13,637 bases of DNA from contig JAPLOT010000278.1 of assembly GCA_026400595.1 (NCBI GenBank), positions 1-13,637 of the forward strand, written 5' to 3'. Both the position numbers and the translations under genes were made by a program. Below, one piece after another: positions 7,113 to 12,817 of the stretch. Each line of letters starts with the position of its first letter. The stretch's first letter is position 1. This DNA is from Alphaproteobacteria bacterium. Lineage in GTDB: Bacteria; Pseudomonadota; Alphaproteobacteria; Rhizobiales; Aestuariivirgaceae. The notes below the pieces were generated by a model. It made no database searches. It was not told the origin of the DNA and worked only from the letters and a program-made list of their open reading frames with translations.

Positions 7113-7832
7113 ATGTCCGACCATATCGTGAAATCCTATGACGAGGACCTCGCGGCCCTCAAGATGCTGCTGGCCCAGATGGGCGGCCTTGCCGAGCAGC
7201 AGCTCGACGATGCCATCGACGCGCTGTCGCGCCGCGACACCACGCTGGCCGACCGGGTCATCCAGAATGACGAACGCATCGACATGCTGGAACGCCAGAT
7301 CGAGGAACGCGCGATCACGATGATCGCCAAGCGCCAGCCCATGGCGCGCGACCTGCGCGAAATCATGGTCGCCATCCGCGTTGCCTCCGACCTGGAGCGC
7401 ATCGGCGACCTTGCCAAGAACACGGCCAAGCGGGCCCATGCCATTTCCGAGGCCCTGCCGCGCAAGCTGATGACCGGCGTCACCCGCATGGGCCGGCTCG
7501 CCCAGTCGGAGCTCAAGGACATTCTCGACGCCTATGCCCGCTCCGATGCCGAAAAGGCGCTCGAGGTCTGGCGCTCCGACGAAGAGCTGGATTCGCTCTA
7601 CAACTCGATCTTCCGCGAACTCCTGACCTACATGATGGAGGATCCGCGCAACATCAGCCTGTGCACGCATCTTCTCTTCGGCGCCAAGAACATGGAGCGC
7701 ATCGGCGATCACGCCACCAACATCGCGGAGAACATCTTCTATCAGGTCCATGGCAAGACGTTGATCGAAAGCCGCCCGAAGCGCGATACGACCAGTACCT
7801 TGTCAATGCATAATCCCAACGCAGACGACTGA
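7113..7832 (+). CDS. phoU: Phosphate signalling protein PhoU
   Basis: Negative regulator that links PstSCAB activity to PhoR and keeps the regulon off when phosphate is plentiful. It has 239 residues and the two-repeat, all-helical PhoU layout. Each repeat carries the metal-cluster motif: DLERIGDLAKN at 93-103 (Glu95, Asp99) and NMERIGDHATN at 193-203 (Glu195, Asp199). The Asp/Glu-rich helix NDERIDMLERQIEER is at about 52-66. GGGAG at 7102-7106 serves ATG 7113. The gene lies between pstB and phoB with gaps of 16 and 4 bp, so it is almost certainly co-transcribed with them. The last 20 residues are polar and probably disordered. Confidence 0.96.
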   Translation: MSDHIVKSYDEDLAALKMLLAQMGGLAEQQLDDAIDALSRRDTTLADRVIQNDERIDMLERQIEERAITMIAKRQPMARDLREIMVAIRVASDLERIGDLAKNTAKRAHAISEALPRKLMTGVTRMGRLAQSELKDILDAYARSDAEKALEVWRSDEELDSLYNSIFRELLTYMMEDPRNISLCTHLLFGAKNMERIGDHATNIAENIFYQVHGKTLIESRPKRDTTSTLSMHNPNADD

Positions 7833-7836
7833 TCCC

Positions 7837-8535
7837 ATGAGCGCATCGATCCTTGTTGTCGAGGATGAGGAACCCATCCAGATCCTTCTCAGCTACAATC
7901 TGGAATCCGAAGGCTATCGCGCCCGCCACACCGCACAGGGCGAAAACGTGCCCCGGATGATCAGCGAGGAGCGGCCGGATCTCATCCTGCTCGACTGGAT
8001 GCTGCCCGGCATCAGCGGCATCGAGGTCTGCCGCATGCTGCGCACCAAGCCCGAAACCCGCGACATTCCGATCATCATGCTCACGGCGCGCAGCGAGGAG
8101 GCGGAACGCGTCCGCGGCCTTGCCACCGGCGCCGACGACTACATGGTCAAGCCCTTCTCGGTGCCGGAACTGCTGGCCCGCATCCGCACCATCCTGCGCC
8201 GCGTCAATCCCGATTCGGTTGCCGACCAGATCAAGGCCGGCGACATCACGCTCGACCGCCGCACCCGGCGGGTGATCCGCACCACGCGCGACATCAACCT
8301 CTCGCCCACCGAGTTTCGCCTGCTCGAACACCTGATGCAGAACCCGGGCAGGGTCTATTCGCGGGCCCAGCTGCTGGACACGGTCTGGGGCCATGACGTC
8401 TATGTCGACGAACGCACCGTCGACGTGCACGTCGGGCGATTGCGCAAGTCACTGAGCCGTGGCCGCGAGATGGATCCCATCCGCACCGTGCGCGGCATGG
8501 GCTACGCCTTCGACGAGCGTTTCGGCCGCCACTGA
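7837..8535 (+). CDS. phoB: Phosphate-regulon response regulator PhoB
   Basis: OmpR/PhoB-type transcription factor, activated by PhoR, that binds Pho boxes such as those before pstS. It has 232 residues. The receiver domain (1-120) has the acidic pair at residues 10-11 (VEDEE), phosphoacceptor Asp53 (LLDWMLPG), Thr83 and Lys105 (VKPFS). The C-terminal winged-helix domain (about 130-230) shows LSPTEFRLLEHL, the recognition-helix region TVDVHVGRLRKSL and the closing hairpin RTVRGMGYAF, all typical of PhoB. ATG 7837 comes 4 bp after the phoU stop with no separate ribosome site, so translation is probably coupled to phoU. It ends 7 bp from the convergent gcrA stop. Confidence 0.97.
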   Translation: MSASILVVEDEEPIQILLSYNLESEGYRARHTAQGENVPRMISEERPDLILLDWMLPGISGIEVCRMLRTKPETRDIPIIMLTARSEEAERVRGLATGADDYMVKPFSVPELLARIRTILRRVNPDSVADQIKAGDITLDRRTRRVIRTTRDINLSPTEFRLLEHLMQNPGRVYSRAQLLDTVWGHDVYVDERTVDVHVGRLRKSLSRGREMDPIRTVRGMGYAFDERFGRH

Positions 8536-8551
8536 GGGCGGATCAGCCGAA
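8521..8551. terminator. Dyad spanning the convergent phoB and gcrA stops
   Basis: CCGCC (8526-8530) pairs with GGCGG (8537-8541) around ACTGAG, and the outer arms TTCGG (8521-8525) and CCGAA (8547-8551) pair as well, leaving a 5-nt bulge (8542-8546). The structure covers both stop codons and could serve as a shared bidirectional terminator. No T-tract follows on either strand, so the call is structural only. Confidence 0.35.
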
Positions 8552-9076
8552 GGAGACCTTCCGGTTGCGGCGGTCCTGCAGCGGCTGATAGGCCAGCCGT
8601 GCATGATACTCGCAATAGGGTGAGCCATCGCGCGGATTGTGGCCGCAGAAACAGAAGTCTTCCGCCCCCGGATCGCCGATCGGCCATTTGCAGGTCTTGT
8701 CGGTGAGGTGGAGGATGGTGATGCGGCCGCCCTTGGACAGGTCGACCAGGCGCACCGGCTGCGGTTCGGGCAGGGCCACCTGGCGCGGCTGTATGTCGGC
8801 CCGCATCATCGGTTTCAGCGCATTTCCGCCGGCGGTCGGCATGGACGGCATGCCATTGCCCCGGCCGGGCAGGCTCGGTTCCCGCTGCTTGCGGGGTGCC
8901 CGGGGTGCCGTCGACCGCGGCTGCTGGGCGCGGCCCGACAGATTGAGCCGGTGCACCTTGCCGATCACGGCATTGCGGGTCACGCCCATGCCCAGGCGGC
9001 CGGCGATCTGGCTGGCGCTCAGCCCTTCACTCCAGAGCTTCTTGAGAAGCTCCACACGTTCGTCGGTCCAGGACAA
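8543..9076 (-). CDS. gcrA: GcrA cell-cycle regulator
   Basis: GcrA is an alphaproteobacterial transcription factor that binds sigma-70 RNA polymerase and acts at promoters with methylated GANTC sites, controlling S-phase genes such as ctrA. From the TTG at 9076 it has 177 residues. The N-terminal helix-turn-helix reads SWTDERVELLKKLWSEGLSA followed by VTRNAVIGKVHRL. A proline-rich linker covers about 50-110. The conserved C-terminal domain has CKWPIGDP, FCFCGH and YCEYH, which look like a metal or structural Cys/His cluster. TTG 9076 is chosen because family members begin at M-S/A-W-T-D-E-R. A GTG at 9115 with GAGGG upstream would add 13 residues and is a real alternative. The domain reads LGMGVTRN where Caulobacter GcrA (from memory) has LGGVTRN. 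The gene is convergent with phoB and divergent from argD. Confidence 0.93.
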   Translation of the reverse strand: MSWTDERVELLKKLWSEGLSASQIAGRLGMGVTRNAVIGKVHRLNLSGRAQQPRSTAPRAPRKQREPSLPGRGNGMPSMPTAGGNALKPMMRADIQPRQVALPEPQPVRLVDLSKGGRITILHLTDKTCKWPIGDPGAEDFCFCGHNPRDGSPYCEYHARLAYQPLQDRRNRKVSFG

Positions 9077-9132
9077 TTTTGCCCCCCCATGGTTGTCGTC
9101 CAGATGTGCACTCACGGGAATCCCTCTTACGT

Positions 9133-9153
9133 CGCCGGGTCATGGACCCGGCG
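9133..9153 (-). repeat. Perfect 9-bp dyad in the gcrA upstream region
   Basis: CGCCGGGTC (9133-9141) and GACCCGGCG (9145-9153) form a perfect inverted repeat with a 3-nt centre. It lies 17 bp upstream of the GTG candidate start and 56 bp upstream of the TTG candidate. It could be an RNA hairpin in the 5' leader that affects gcrA translation, or a DNA operator. No T-tract follows on the minus strand, so a terminator is unlikely. Confidence 0.45.
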
Positions 9154-9223
9154 TTTCGCCCCATTTGATGACCAAGATTTGCTACATCTCGTAGCTCAGT
9201 GACGCGACACTACAATACGCGGT

Positions 9224-9345
9224 GACTCGACTTCAATCTTTAGCCCGGTCCTATTCGGTGTTTTCCCCAAGTAATCGCCGGAGCAACATGGTTAACGAAA
9301 CCTTATCAGCGCGAAGAATCGAGGGTAAATGCGCTGTTTTGACTC
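9224..9345. promoter_or_regulatory. Three GANTC (CcrM) methylation sites
   Basis: GACTC at 9224-9228, GAATC at 9316-9320 and GACTC at 9341-9345 fit GANTC, the target of the alphaproteobacterial cell-cycle methylase CcrM. GcrA-dependent promoters characteristically carry such sites. Three in 122 bp is more than the roughly one per 256 bp expected by chance. The rest of the gcrA-argD gap shows no supportable gene. Confidence 0.5.
9291..9306 (-). promoter_or_regulatory. CtrA-type binding site candidate in the gcrA-argD region
   Basis: The known CtrA site is TTAA-N7-TTAAC. Read on the minus strand this position gives ATAA-N7-TTAAC: GTTAA at 9291-9295, a 7-bp spacer, then TTAT at 9303-9306 on the plus strand. 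That is one mismatch in nine. In Caulobacter CtrA represses gcrA, so the site is in a sensible place. Binding is inferred only. Confidence 0.45.
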
Positions 9346-9385
9346 ACCTCATAACCTGCTGTCGGCGCGCCGCGTGAAGCCATGA

Positions 9386-9414
9386 TTGACCCTTGGCGAT
9401 CATGGACTTATATG
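9386..9414 (+). promoter_or_regulatory. Sigma-70-like promoter for argD
   Basis: TTGACC (9386-9391) matches the -35 consensus at 5 of 6 bases. After a 17-bp spacer, TATATG (9409-9414) matches the -10 consensus at 4 of 6. Transcription would begin near 9420-9422 and give a leader of about 65 nt before argD ATG 9485. It points into the argD-argF-hslO operon. It is called from sequence alone. Confidence 0.5.
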
Positions 9415-9428
9415 TTTCCGTCATTGAC

Positions 9429-9459
9429 GGGCGTCCGCCTCAGGCGCGGGCGCTCTTTT
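9429..9459 (+). terminator. Terminator-like hairpin in the argD leader (candidate attenuator)
   Basis: Bases 9429-9438 pair with 9446-9455 in a GC-rich 10-bp stem that includes two G-U wobbles, around a 7-nt loop (9439-9445), and TTTT follows directly at 9456-9459. This is an intrinsic-terminator shape on the plus strand. No plus-strand gene lies between phoB (8535) and argD, and the structure falls between the inferred argD promoter and the argD start. It may therefore attenuate argD transcription or end a small RNA made from the intergenic region. Confidence 0.45.
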
Positions 9460-9484
9460 GCATTTGAGCCAAGGTCTGACGCCC

Positions 9485-10666
9485 ATGATCCCGCCGGTCC
9501 TGCCCACCTATGCCAGAGCGCCCATTGCTTTCGAGCGGGGCGAGGGGACACGCGTCTATACGGCCGATGGCCAGGAGTATCTTGATTTCGGTGCCGGCGT
9601 GGCGGTCACCAGCTGCGGACACGCGCATCCGCACCTTGTCGAGGCGCTGACCGAACAGGCCCGGAAGATCTGGCACACGTCCAATCTCTACCAGATGCCG
9701 GGACAGGAGAAGCTGGCGCGCCGTCTCACCGAAGCGACCTTCGCCGATACAGTCTTCTTCACCAACTCGGGGGCCGAGGCGCTGGAGTGCGCCATCAAGA
9801 TGGCGCGCAAGTATCATGCGCATCATGGTCATCCCGAGCACTTCCGGATCATCACCTTCGAGGGGGCCTTCCACGGCCGGACCCTGGCCACCATCGCCGC
9901 CGGCGGCCAGGCCAAGTACCTCGAAGGCTTCGGGCCGAAGGTCGAAGGCTTCGATCAGGTGCCCTTTGGCGACCATGACGCGCTGAAGTCCGCCATCGGG
10001 CCCGAGACCGCCGGGATTCTCATTGAACCGGTGCAGGGCGAGGGCGGCATCCGCCCGGTGCCGCCGCAATGCCTGCGCGGGTTGCGCGAGCTTTGCGACG
10101 AACATGGCATCCTGCTGATCTTCGACGAGGTACAATGCGGCATCGGCCGGACCGGCCGGCTTTTCGCCCATGAGTGGGCCGGCATCGCGCCGGATATCAT
10201 GGCCATCGCCAAGGGGATCGGCGGCGGTTTCCCGCTGGGCGCCTGCCTGGCGACGGAGAGGGCTGCAGCCGGCATGACCGCCGGAACCCATGGTTCGACC
10301 TTCGGCGGCAATCCGCTGGCCACCGCGGTCGGCAATGCCGTGCTGGACGTGGTGCTGGAAGAGGGCTTCCTCGACAATGTCCTGCAGCGCGCTCTCAGCC
10401 TCAAGCAGAAACTGGCCCAGCTCAAGGACGCCCATCCCACTGTCATCGAGGATATCCGCGGCAGCGGGCTGATGATGGGGATCAAGTGTAGGGTACCGAA
10501 CACGGTGTTTCAGGCCGCTGCACTGGACCAGCACCTCCTGACCATCGTGGCGGGCGACAATGTGGTGCGCCTCCTGCCGCCCCTGGTGGTGAGCGAAGCC
10601 GATGTCGCCGATGCCGTCGCGCGGCTCGACCGCGCCTGCCGCGCACTCGAAGCCAGGGCCGCCTGA
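9485..10666 (+). CDS. argD: Acetylornithine aminotransferase ArgD
   Basis: PLP-dependent class-III aminotransferase that interconverts N-acetylglutamate semialdehyde and N-acetylornithine in arginine biosynthesis; relatives often also act on succinyl-diaminopimelate in the lysine pathway. It has 393 residues, normal length. The N-terminal signature YLDFGAGVAVTSCGHAHP is at about 32-49, the PLP-phosphate motif NSGAEALE at about 94-101, and ITFEGAFHGRT at about 123-132. Asp214 (FDEVQ) would hold the pyridine nitrogen, the Schiff-base lysine is Lys243 (AIAKGIGGGFPLGA), and the HGSTFGGNPLA motif follows. ATG 9485 is chosen, with AAGG 10 bp upstream; an in-frame TTG at 9458 lies inside the leader hairpin. 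argF follows after 14 bp, so the two are one operon. ArgD rather than another omega-aminotransferase is supported by that neighbour. Confidence 0.95.
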   Translation: MIPPVLPTYARAPIAFERGEGTRVYTADGQEYLDFGAGVAVTSCGHAHPHLVEALTEQARKIWHTSNLYQMPGQEKLARRLTEATFADTVFFTNSGAEALECAIKMARKYHAHHGHPEHFRIITFEGAFHGRTLATIAAGGQAKYLEGFGPKVEGFDQVPFGDHDALKSAIGPETAGILIEPVQGEGGIRPVPPQCLRGLRELCDEHGILLIFDEVQCGIGRTGRLFAHEWAGIAPDIMAIAKGIGGGFPLGACLATERAAAGMTAGTHGSTFGGNPLATAVGNAVLDVVLEEGFLDNVLQRALSLKQKLAQLKDAHPTVIEDIRGSGLMMGIKCRVPNTVFQAAALDQHLLTIVAGDNVVRLLPPLVVSEADVADAVARLDRACRALEARAA

Positions 10667-10680
10667 GGGGTTTTCCGATC

Positions 10681-11622
10681 ATGACGGCTGCACCACGGCA
10701 TTTTCTCGATATCTGCGACTTCGATTCCGCCACGCTGAACGGCATCATCGCCCGGGCCCGGGCCATGAAGAATGCCCGCAGGGACTGGCCCAAGGGCCGG
10801 CGGGAACCGGGCGAGCCCTTGAGGGGCCGCATGCTGGCGCTGATCTTCAGCCGGCCCTCGACCCGCACGCGGGTGTCCTTCGAAGTCGGCATGCGCCAGC
10901 TGGGCGGCGAGACGCTGGTGCTGTCGTCGAACGACATGCAGCTGGGGCGCGGCGAAACCATCGCCGATACCGCAAGGGTTCTGTCGCGCTATTGCGATGC
11001 CATCATGATCCGGGCCGCCCATCACGCCAACCTCACGGAATTGGCGGCCGCCGCCACGGTGCCGGTGATCAACGGGCTGACCGATCTGACCCATCCCTGT
11101 CAGGTGATGGCGGATGTCATGACGCTCGAGGAGCATGAAGGGCCGCTCAAGGACCAGACGGTGGCCTGGGTGGGCGACGGCAACAACGTGACCGCCTCTT
11201 GGATCCATGCCGTGGGCCGCCTGGGCGGCAGGCTCCGCATTGGCTGCCCCAGCGAATTCCGGCCATCGCCGGAGGTGCTGGCCTGGGCCGGCGAGGTCGG
11301 AGCCGACGTGATGGTGACGGAGTCGCCCGAGGAAGCCGTGTCCGGCGCCGGCTGCGTCATCACCGACGCCTGGGTGTCCATGCACGATACCGATGGCGAG
11401 CGCCGCCACAATCTCCTCAAGCCCTACCAGGTGAACCGCCGGCTCATGTCCGCTGCCGCCCGCGACGCCAGGTTCATGCATTGCCTCCCGGCGCACCGCG
11501 GCGAGGAAGTGACCGACGAGGTCATGGATGGACCCGCCTCGCTGATCCTCGACGAAGCGGAGAACCGCCTGCACATCCAGAAGAGCATTTTGCTCCACTG
11601 CCTGAACGCCGATGGCCGATGA
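10681..11622 (+). CDS. argF: Ornithine carbamoyltransferase ArgF
   Basis: Cytoplasmic enzyme joining carbamoyl phosphate and ornithine to give citrulline and phosphate, the sixth step of arginine biosynthesis. It has 313 residues, normal for the anabolic enzyme. The carbamoyl-phosphate loop SRPSTRTRVSFE (STRTR at 60-64) and HPCQ (138-141) are intact. The ornithine-side elements are visible as ITDAWVSM (about 227-234) and the catalytic HCLPAHRGEEV with Cys268. GAGGGG overlapping the argD stop, about 10 bp before ATG 10681, serves as ribosome site. The final 11 bp overlap the start of hslO, which suggests translational coupling. The anabolic role is inferred from the argD neighbour. Confidence 0.97.
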   Translation: MTAAPRHFLDICDFDSATLNGIIARARAMKNARRDWPKGRREPGEPLRGRMLALIFSRPSTRTRVSFEVGMRQLGGETLVLSSNDMQLGRGETIADTARVLSRYCDAIMIRAAHHANLTELAAAATVPVINGLTDLTHPCQVMADVMTLEEHEGPLKDQTVAWVGDGNNVTASWIHAVGRLGGRLRIGCPSEFRPSPEVLAWAGEVGADVMVTESPEEAVSGAGCVITDAWVSMHDTDGERRHNLLKPYQVNRRLMSAAARDARFMHCLPAHRGEEVTDEVMDGPASLILDEAENRLHIQKSILLHCLNADGR

Positions 11623-12544
11623 TCTCGTCCTGCCCTTCGAGGTGAAGCCGCTGGGCATCCGCGGGCGGGTCGTGCGCCTCGGTCCCGTGGTGAACGATAT
11701 CCTGCACCGTCACGACTATCCGGCGCCGGTCTCTGCGCTCCTCGCCGAGGCCGTGGCGCTGACCGCCAATCTGGGCGCCAGCCTGAAGTTCGCGGGCAAG
11801 TTCATCCTGCAGACCCGCACCGACGGTCCCGTCGACATGGTGGTGGCCGATTATCTGGCCCCCGGCAAGCTGCGCGGCTATGCCCGTTTCGACCGCGCCA
11901 GGGTCGCGGCCCTCGCCCAGCCCCGGCAGGCCGACCTGCTCGGCAAGGGCTATCTCGCCATGACCGTGGACCAGGGCGCCGACATGGAACGTTACCAGGG
12001 CATCGTGCCTCTCGATGGCGGCGACCTGACAGGCGCGGCGCAGACCTACTTCGCCCAGTCCGAGCAGATTCCGACCAGCCTGCGGCTGGCTGCCGGGCCC
12101 CTGCTGGCCCGCGGCCAGGCCGCCGAAGCCTGGCGGGCGGGCGCCATCATGGTCCAGCATCTGCCGCGGGAGGGCGGCTCCAGCCCGCTTCCGGTCACGT
12201 CGGGCGACGCTCCCGATGGTGCGGATGATCAGCCCGCGGAGCACGACGGCTGGGTCAAGGCGAGACTGCTGCTGCAGACGGCCGAGGCCCATGAAATGCT
12301 TGATCCGCAACTTACGGCAGAAGACTTGCTCTACCGCCTCTACCATGAGGATGGCGTGACGGTTTACCCTGCCACCACCCTGGAGCGGCATTGCACCTGC
12401 TCGGAAGCCGGGGTGGCGGAAATGCTGCGCCGGTTCCCCCCGGAAGACCGCGCCGACATGGTGGAAAACGGCATGATCACGGTCACCTGCGAATTCTGCT
12501 CGACCGCCTACCGCTTCGCCCCGGACGCCCTGGCCACGTCGTGA
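11612..12544 (+). CDS. hslO: Hsp33 redox-regulated chaperone HslO
   Basis: Cytoplasmic holdase chaperone, silent when reduced and zinc-bound, and activated by disulfide formation and unfolding under oxidative stress. It has 310 residues. The N-terminal substrate-binding domain starts DDLVLPFEV and includes the conserved GxxxRxxRLG-like stretch near 15-24. The C-terminal zinc switch is complete: CTC (Cys261, Cys263) and CEFC (Cys293, Cys296). ATG 11612 overlaps argF by 11 bp and has no independent ribosome site, so expression is probably coupled to argF. A polar stretch at about 188-212 (Gly/Ser/Asp-rich) looks like a flexible insert. Linkage of hslO to argF recurs in rhizobia-like genomes (from memory). 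No functional tie to arginine synthesis is established. Confidence 0.95.
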   Translation: MADDLVLPFEVKPLGIRGRVVRLGPVVNDILHRHDYPAPVSALLAEAVALTANLGASLKFAGKFILQTRTDGPVDMVVADYLAPGKLRGYARFDRARVAALAQPRQADLLGKGYLAMTVDQGADMERYQGIVPLDGGDLTGAAQTYFAQSEQIPTSLRLAAGPLLARGQAAEAWRAGAIMVQHLPREGGSSPLPVTSGDAPDGADDQPAEHDGWVKARLLLQTAEAHEMLDPQLTAEDLLYRLYHEDGVTVYPATTLERHCTCSEAGVAEMLRRFPPEDRADMVENGMITVTCEFCSTAYRFAPDALATS

Positions 12545-12546
12545 TC

Positions 12547-12564
12547 CTGTCAAACACGTGTCGC
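12547..12564 (+). promoter_or_regulatory. Pho-box-like direct repeat downstream of hslO
   Basis: CTGTCAA (12547-12553), ACAC, then GTGTCGC (12558-12564) follows the 7-4-7 Pho-box layout, with 6 of 7 matches in the first half and 5 of 7 in the second. It is 254 bp upstream of the binding-protein start, within a cluster of TGTC/GACA motifs. It could place that transport gene under PhoB. This is weaker than the pstS boxes and unproven. Confidence 0.3.
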
Positions 12565-12582
12565 AGATTTAACATGACACGT
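12556..12582. repeat. Inverted repeat ACGTGTC / GACACGT after hslO
   Basis: ACGTGTC (12556-12562) and GACACGT (12576-12582) are perfect inverted 7-mers with a 13-bp centre, giving about 20 bp between half-site centres, which puts both on the same DNA face. It lies 11 bp after the hslO stop. It may be an operator for the downstream transport gene or a weak 3'-end hairpin; no T-tract follows. The remaining 12583-12800 shows no gene I can support. Confidence 0.35.
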
Positions 12583-12817
12583 CCGAACCGTGAGTTCTAT
12601 TCACCTCTGTCGTGCTAGAGTGATGTTGACGGAGCCTGATGTCCATGACAGTTTTTCTGCAGGCACGGGCCAAACCGTCCACAAGAACAAGAACGACCAT
12701 GGGGAGAAGGCGGCTTGCCGGAGCCTGCGAAGTCCGGCCGGAGAGATCGGTCCCGCGATCGCATTGTTCTCGATTTTCCCAGAACACCAGTTTTGCGCTC
12801 ATCAAGGAGAGAAACGC

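Noticed and set aside
9261..9311. DnaA-box-like words (TTTTCCCCA, TTATCAGCG) hinting at an origin
   Set aside because: They have two to three mismatches each, without clustering or an AT-rich unwinding element, so no origin is supported.
9382..9585. 67-codon open frame overlapping the argD start
   Set aside because: It extends about 100 bp into argD in another frame and its ATG lies between the -35 and -10 of the inferred promoter. Only its Arg-rich middle is kept, as a speculative leader.
12640..12656. Short TGTC/GACA stem followed by TTTTT as a terminator
   Set aside because: The stem is only 4 bp with a 3-nt loop and is too weak; it is better explained as part of the TGTC motif cluster.
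12717..12760. Short inverted repeats (GCCGGA/TCCGGC and GATCG/CGATC)
   Set aside because: They have 5-6 bp arms with 6-10-nt loops in GC-rich DNA and are expected by chance.
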